Below, piece by piece: positions 60,995 through 64,000 of a DNA stretch of 64,000 nucleotides; position 1 is the first letter of the stretch; every line of letters starts with the position of its first letter. The notes below the pieces were generated by a model that had not been told where the DNA came from, searched no databases, and saw nothing but the letters and a program-made list of their open reading frames with translations. This stretch comes from Propylenella binzhouense (lineage in GTDB: Bacteria; Pseudomonadota; Alphaproteobacteria; Rhizobiales; Afifellaceae). The position numbers were made by a program, and so were the translations under genes. The DNA lies in contig NZ_SPKJ01000007.1 of the NCBI RefSeq assembly GCF_009866965.1, positions 1 through 64,000 of the forward strand, written 5' to 3'.

Positions 60995-62161
60995 ATGAAC
61001 AAGAACGGGCCGCTCAGCGGCATACGCGTCCTCGACCTTTCGTCTGTGGTGCTCGGGCCGATGACCGCCCAGTACCTGGGCGACATGGGTGCCGACGTCA
61101 TCAAGATCGAGTCGCCGGAAGGCGACATCACCCGCTCGATCGGCCCGCGCCGCTCCGAAGGCATGGGCGCGCTGTTCCTGGCCAACAATCGCAACAAGCG
61201 CAGCGTGGTGCTCGACCTGAAGCAGGAGGGCTCCGGCGAGGTGCTGCGGCGCATGGCGGCGGGCAGCGACGTTCTCGTCCATTCCATCCGCGCCGGGGCA
61301 GCCGCCAAGCTCGGCATTGCCTACGAGGCGATCGCGGAGGCCAATCCGCGCATGATCTACTGCCACCTCCAGGGCTTCGGGCAGGCCGGCCCGTATGCCG
61401 GCAAGGCGGCCTATGACGATATCGTGCAGGCGCTGTCGGGGCTCGCGATGTTGCAGAAGATCGCCGCCGGCGAGCCGCGCTACGTGCCCTCCATCATCTG
61501 CGACAAGATCACCGCGGTGCATGCGGCCTATGCGATCGCGCTGGCGCTCTTTCACCGCGAGCGCACCGGTGCGGGCCAGAAGGTCGAGGTGCCGATGCTG
61601 GAGACGATCGTCGCCTTCAACTCGGCCGAGCATCTCGGCGGCTACATCTTCGACCCGCCTGTCGGGCAGATGGGCTACGAGCCGATCCGGCAGGGGATGC
61701 GGCGTCCTTTTCCGACCGCCGACGGCTACATCTGCTTCCTGCCCTACAACGACGCCAACTGGCGCCAATTCCTCACGCTCATCGACCGGCCCGACCTGAT
61801 GGCGGATCCGCGCTTCAGCACCCAGGCCGGAAGGCAGGCCAATCTCGGCACCATCTGGGCCGAGGTGGGCCGTATCCTGAAGACGCGCTCGACCGGGGAG
61901 TGGTTGGAACTGCTCGGCGGCAGCGACATCCCTCACGCGGTCGTCAACGAACTGGAGGACCTGCTCGACGATCCGCATCTCGTCGCCACCGGCTTCTGGG
62001 AGATGCACCGGCACCCGAGCGAGGGCGGCATGCGCCTCCCCGCGAGCCCGCTCGCCTTCTCGGAAAGCCCGCCCTCGATCAGGCGGCTGCCGCCCCGGCT
62101 GGGCGAGCACACGGCCGAGGTGCTCGCCGAATTCGGCATCGAGCCTCGTCGAGCGCCCTGA
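60995..62161 (+). CDS. CaiB/BaiF (family III) CoA-transferase
   Basis: 388-aa family III CoA-transferase: GIRVLDLSSVVLGPMTAQYL, DMGADVIKIESPEGDITRSI, NRNKRSVVLDLKQE, VHSIRAGAAAKLG and QKVEVPMLETIVAFN. The last segment has Glu-Thr where the catalytic carboxylate lies, as in many relatives. It probably exchanges CoA between the imported acid and an internal acyl-CoA. It is transcribed in the same direction as tetR, 50 bp after it, and ahead of the TRAP transporter. Confidence 0.92.
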   Translation: MNKNGPLSGIRVLDLSSVVLGPMTAQYLGDMGADVIKIESPEGDITRSIGPRRSEGMGALFLANNRNKRSVVLDLKQEGSGEVLRRMAAGSDVLVHSIRAGAAAKLGIAYEAIAEANPRMIYCHLQGFGQAGPYAGKAAYDDIVQALSGLAMLQKIAAGEPRYVPSIICDKITAVHAAYAIALALFHRERTGAGQKVEVPMLETIVAFNSAEHLGGYIFDPPVGQMGYEPIRQGMRRPFPTADGYICFLPYNDANWRQFLTLIDRPDLMADPRFSTQAGRQANLGTIWAEVGRILKTRSTGEWLELLGGSDIPHAVVNELEDLLDDPHLVATGFWEMHRHPSEGGMRLPASPLAFSESPPSIRRLPPRLGEHTAEVLAEFGIEPRRAP

Positions 62162-62217
62162 CGCCGCAGGCCCGAACGGCGTGACGAAGTGCGTTGATTA
62201 CCGCCGGATATCGTTAT

Positions 62218-62265
62218 ATACCAGTCAGTATCTCCGGCCGATGCGTATTCTATACTAATCGGTAT
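62218..62265. promoter_or_regulatory. Two tandem regulon elements before dctP
   Basis: ATACCAGTCAGTAT (62218-62231) and ATACTAATCGGTAT (62252-62265), 34 bp apart, form the strongest pair of the set. They lie within a duplicated segment: the 13-mer CGGCCGATGCGTA occurs at 62235-62247 and at 62269-62281. The second site is 60 bp before the dctP ATG. Two sites 34 bp apart would allow cooperative binding. Confidence 0.6.
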
Positions 62266-62324
62266 TTTCGGCCGATGCGTACTTGCGGGTCGCGGTCAAT
62301 GCCGCGCGCGACAGGGAGGATCTT

Positions 62325-63377
62325 ATGTCCGTGCACATGAAAACCATACTCAAGACGCTCGGCGTAGCCGCGCTCGCCAATCTCTCGATCGGCCTGGCGA
62401 CAGCCGGTGCGGCAGCCGAGACGGTGCTGACCTATTCGACCTGGCTTCCGCCGGGCTACGTGCTGAACGAGCCGGTGCTCAAGCCCTGGTCGGCGGAGGT
62501 CGAGAAGGTGACGGAAGGCCGCGTCAGGGTCGAATGGCTGCCCAAGGCGGTCGGCTCGGCTGCGGCGCAGTTCGACGTGGTGCACGACGGCCTGGCCGAT
62601 GTGAGCATCATCCTGCCCGGCTACACCCCCGGCCGGTTCCCGATCATGGAGATCGGCGAACTGCCGCTGCTGGAGAACGATCCGGCCGTGTTGTCGCCCT
62701 CCTTCTACCGGGTCTACGACCAGTATCTGAAGCAGCTCAAGCCGTTCGAGGGAACGCATGTGCTGTCGATCTGGGCCAGCACGCCAACCCACATCGTCAA
62801 CGACAGCGCCATCATCACCGATGTGGCGCAGCTCAAGGGCATGAAGATGCGGGCGCCCAGCGCCACCGCCGTCGCCATCATGAACCAGCTCGGCATCGTG
62901 CCGATCCAGAAGCCGGTCTCGGAGATGTACGAACTCGCCTCGACCGGCGTCGTCGACGGCACCTTCTTCCCGTTCAACCCGATCCTCGACTGGAAGGTCC
63001 AGGACATCTTCAAATACGTCACCGTGGTTGATGGCGGCCTCGGCCAGTCCGTGCTCGCCCTCCTCGTGAACGAGCGGAAGTGGAACGCGATCTCGGAAGA
63101 GGACCGCGCCGCGATCATGGAGATCTCCGGCGAGAAACTCTCGCTTGCGGCCGGCAAAGTGTATGCCAAGGGCGAGGAGACGTCGCGCAAGGCGCTCGAG
63201 GAGGGCGGCGTGACGATCAAGGACGCCAGCGCCGAGCTGATGACGCAGATCGAGAAGGCGCTCGAACCGATCGACCAGGCCTGGATCAAAAAGGCCGAAG
63301 AGGAAGGGCTCGCCAATGCCGGCGAGGTGCTGAAAGCCTTCCGCGCCGAGCTCGACAAGGGCGCCGGCGCCAACTGA
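62325..63377 (+). CDS. dctP: TRAP transporter substrate-binding protein DctP
   Basis: 350-aa exported binding protein. The signal peptide is about 1-31 (HMKTILKTLGVAALANLSIG, cleavage near GAAAE). In the mature protein RVRVEWLPKAVGSAAAQFDV, the conserved Arg in MKMRAPSATAVA, and PVSEMYELASTGVVDGTFF match the DctP at 51331 closely over most of the length, so the two are recent paralogues. The ATG at 62325 follows GGGAGGA. It is followed by dctQ and dctM, forming a complete TRAP importer for an organic acid. Confidence 0.94.
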   Translation: MSVHMKTILKTLGVAALANLSIGLATAGAAAETVLTYSTWLPPGYVLNEPVLKPWSAEVEKVTEGRVRVEWLPKAVGSAAAQFDVVHDGLADVSIILPGYTPGRFPIMEIGELPLLENDPAVLSPSFYRVYDQYLKQLKPFEGTHVLSIWASTPTHIVNDSAIITDVAQLKGMKMRAPSATAVAIMNQLGIVPIQKPVSEMYELASTGVVDGTFFPFNPILDWKVQDIFKYVTVVDGGLGQSVLALLVNERKWNAISEEDRAAIMEISGEKLSLAAGKVYAKGEETSRKALEEGGVTIKDASAELMTQIEKALEPIDQAWIKKAEEEGLANAGEVLKAFRAELDKGAGAN

Positions 63378-63392
63378 CCCCACCCAGGCACG

Positions 63393-63426
63393 GGCTTTCC
63401 GGCGGCGAGGCTGCTGCCGGAAAGCC
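63393..63426 (+). promoter_or_regulatory. Stem-loop between dctP and dctQ
   Basis: Perfect 11-bp stem (GGCTTTCCGGC at 63393-63403, GCCGGAAAGCC at 63416-63426) with a 12-nt loop, followed by a moderately T-rich stretch (attgtttcc). It begins 15 bp after the dctP stop. It could work as a partial terminator and lower permease expression relative to the binding protein, as proposed for the TTT genes at 14306. Confidence 0.6.
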
Positions 63427-63468
63427 ATTGTTTCCTTCCCCGAGCCTGCGATCAGGAGGCGGCGACTC

Positions 63469-63963
63469 ATGCTCACCCGCATTGAAACCATCACCACCTT
63501 CGCCGCGAGCGTGCTCGTCCTTCTGCTCGCCTTCCTGACGCTCGGCGACGTGATCGGGCGCAACCTGCTCGGCAGTCCGTTGCCTGGTGCGACGGAGCTG
63601 ACCGAGCTGTCGCTGGTCGGCATCACCTTCCTGCTCTATCCGCAGCTCGCCTATCGCCAGCGCCATGTCGTGATCGACCTGTTCGACAACGTCACGCCAC
63701 CCTTGATGAAGCGGGTCCAGCAATTCATCGCGGCGGCGCTCGGGGCGGGCACTTTCGCCGTGCTGGCGTGGCGGCTCGCCGTGCAGGGATCGCGGGTGGC
63801 GAGCTACGGCGACGTCACCCCGTTCCTCCAGCTTCCGCTCTCGCCGGCCTACTATTTCATGGCGGCGCTCTCCGCGGTCACCGCCATCGCTTTCCTGCTC
63901 ACGATCTTCAGGGTTCCGGGCGACGACAACCACGGCGCGGCGCGCCATTCGGGTCTCGAATAA
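63469..63963 (+). CDS. dctQ: TRAP transporter small permease DctQ
   Basis: 164-aa membrane protein with four predicted helices (about residues 8-28, 45-62, 88-108, 128-150) and the family-typical LGDVIGRNLLGSPLPGATEL and YRQRHVVIDLFDN. It forms the membrane unit with DctM and the DctP protein. The ATG at 63469 follows a GGAGGCG box. The stop codon overlaps the next start (TAATG). Confidence 0.92.
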   Translation: MLTRIETITTFAASVLVLLLAFLTLGDVIGRNLLGSPLPGATELTELSLVGITFLLYPQLAYRQRHVVIDLFDNVTPPLMKRVQQFIAAALGAGTFAVLAWRLAVQGSRVASYGDVTPFLQLPLSPAYYFMAALSAVTAIAFLLTIFRVPGDDNHGAARHSGLE

Positions 63964-64000
63964 TGCTTGCAGCTTCCATCGGATTTCTGTGCGCCTTCGC
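63963..64000 (+). CDS. dctM: TRAP transporter large permease DctM, N-terminal part
   Basis: Only 12 codons fall in the window (MLAASIGFLCAF). The start overlaps the dctQ stop by one base, the usual coupling of dctQ and dctM, and the hydrophobic sequence fits the first helix of DctM. The gene continues beyond the window. Confidence 0.7.
   Translation, partial: MLAASIGFLCAF

Noticed and set aside
1-64000. CRISPR arrays, tRNA or rRNA genes and integrase genes
   Set aside because: No regular spaced repeats, no cloverleaf with a CCA-adjacent attachment site and no tyrosine or serine recombinase motifs were found by reading.

Overview
The window is high-GC alphaproteobacterial DNA, most likely Hyphomicrobiales (Mesorhizobium/Aminobacter-like). 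I infer this from the style of guaA, etfBA and the TRAP/TTT transporters; no rRNA or tRNA gene is present to confirm it. The left edge (1-3684) looks like conserved chromosome: a GT39-type glycosyltransferase, a 69-aa protein with its own terminator, and guaA. The 3' end of guaA is a known integration site for genomic islands, and everything after it is accessory in character: catabolic operons, transposon relics, a defence pair and decaying genes. No integrase is visible in the window.

Region A (4.1-27.8 kb) starts with an IS21-family relic and then holds a long catabolic cluster. It has a VOC protein, two tripartite tricarboxylate transporter (TTT) binding proteins with one TctB/TctA permease, an SDR, a divergent LysR regulator, an enoyl-CoA hydratase, an AtuA-type pair, a two-domain CaiB/BaiF CoA-transferase, a PrpF-like isomerase, a PrpB-like lyase, a ThDP enzyme, a Cys-less thiolase-like protein with its DUF35 partner, an acyl-CoA dehydrogenase, a TcuA-like flavoprotein and etfBA. 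Two genes in it are decayed: an acyl-CoA dehydrogenase and a MaoC-type dehydratase. Together they suggest uptake of a polycarboxylic acid, CoA activation, oxidation and C-C cleavage, with electrons passed to ETF.

The middle (28-43 kb) is a mosaic: an IS3 fragment, a complete IS630-family element with a broken transposase, a conserved hypothetical, a truncated tspO, LysR/TetR-controlled oxidoreductases, a damaged epoxide-hydrolase-like gene, a compact Gabija-like pair (OLD nuclease plus small UvrD-like helicase), an amidohydrolase/SDR/TetR module flanked by two copies of a 133-bp repeat, and a traG/virD4 remnant.

Region B (43.3-64 kb) is a second catabolic cluster built from the same parts as region A but with TRAP in place of TTT transport. 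It has a thioesterase, a ThDP enzyme paralogous to that of region A, an ADP-forming acyl-CoA synthetase, thiolase-like/DUF35 sets (one pair, one triple), a nitronate monooxygenase-like protein, an enoyl-CoA hydratase, an AMP-forming acyl-CoA ligase, a cyclase-family hydrolase, two CaiB/BaiF transferases, an acyl-CoA dehydrogenase, a TetR regulator and two DctP proteins (one with DctQM). Copies of a TACC-N4-GGTA-like element lie in front of the TetR gene and of several transcription units, so the cluster looks like a small regulon.

All four thiolase-like proteins lack the catalytic Cys motif and each sits beside a DUF35 protein. This is the arrangement of the steroid aldolase Ltp2-ChsH2 and of BbsAB, so retro-aldol or retro-Claisen cleavage of branched acyl-CoAs is the leading hypothesis for both clusters. 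The substrates cannot be read from the sequence.
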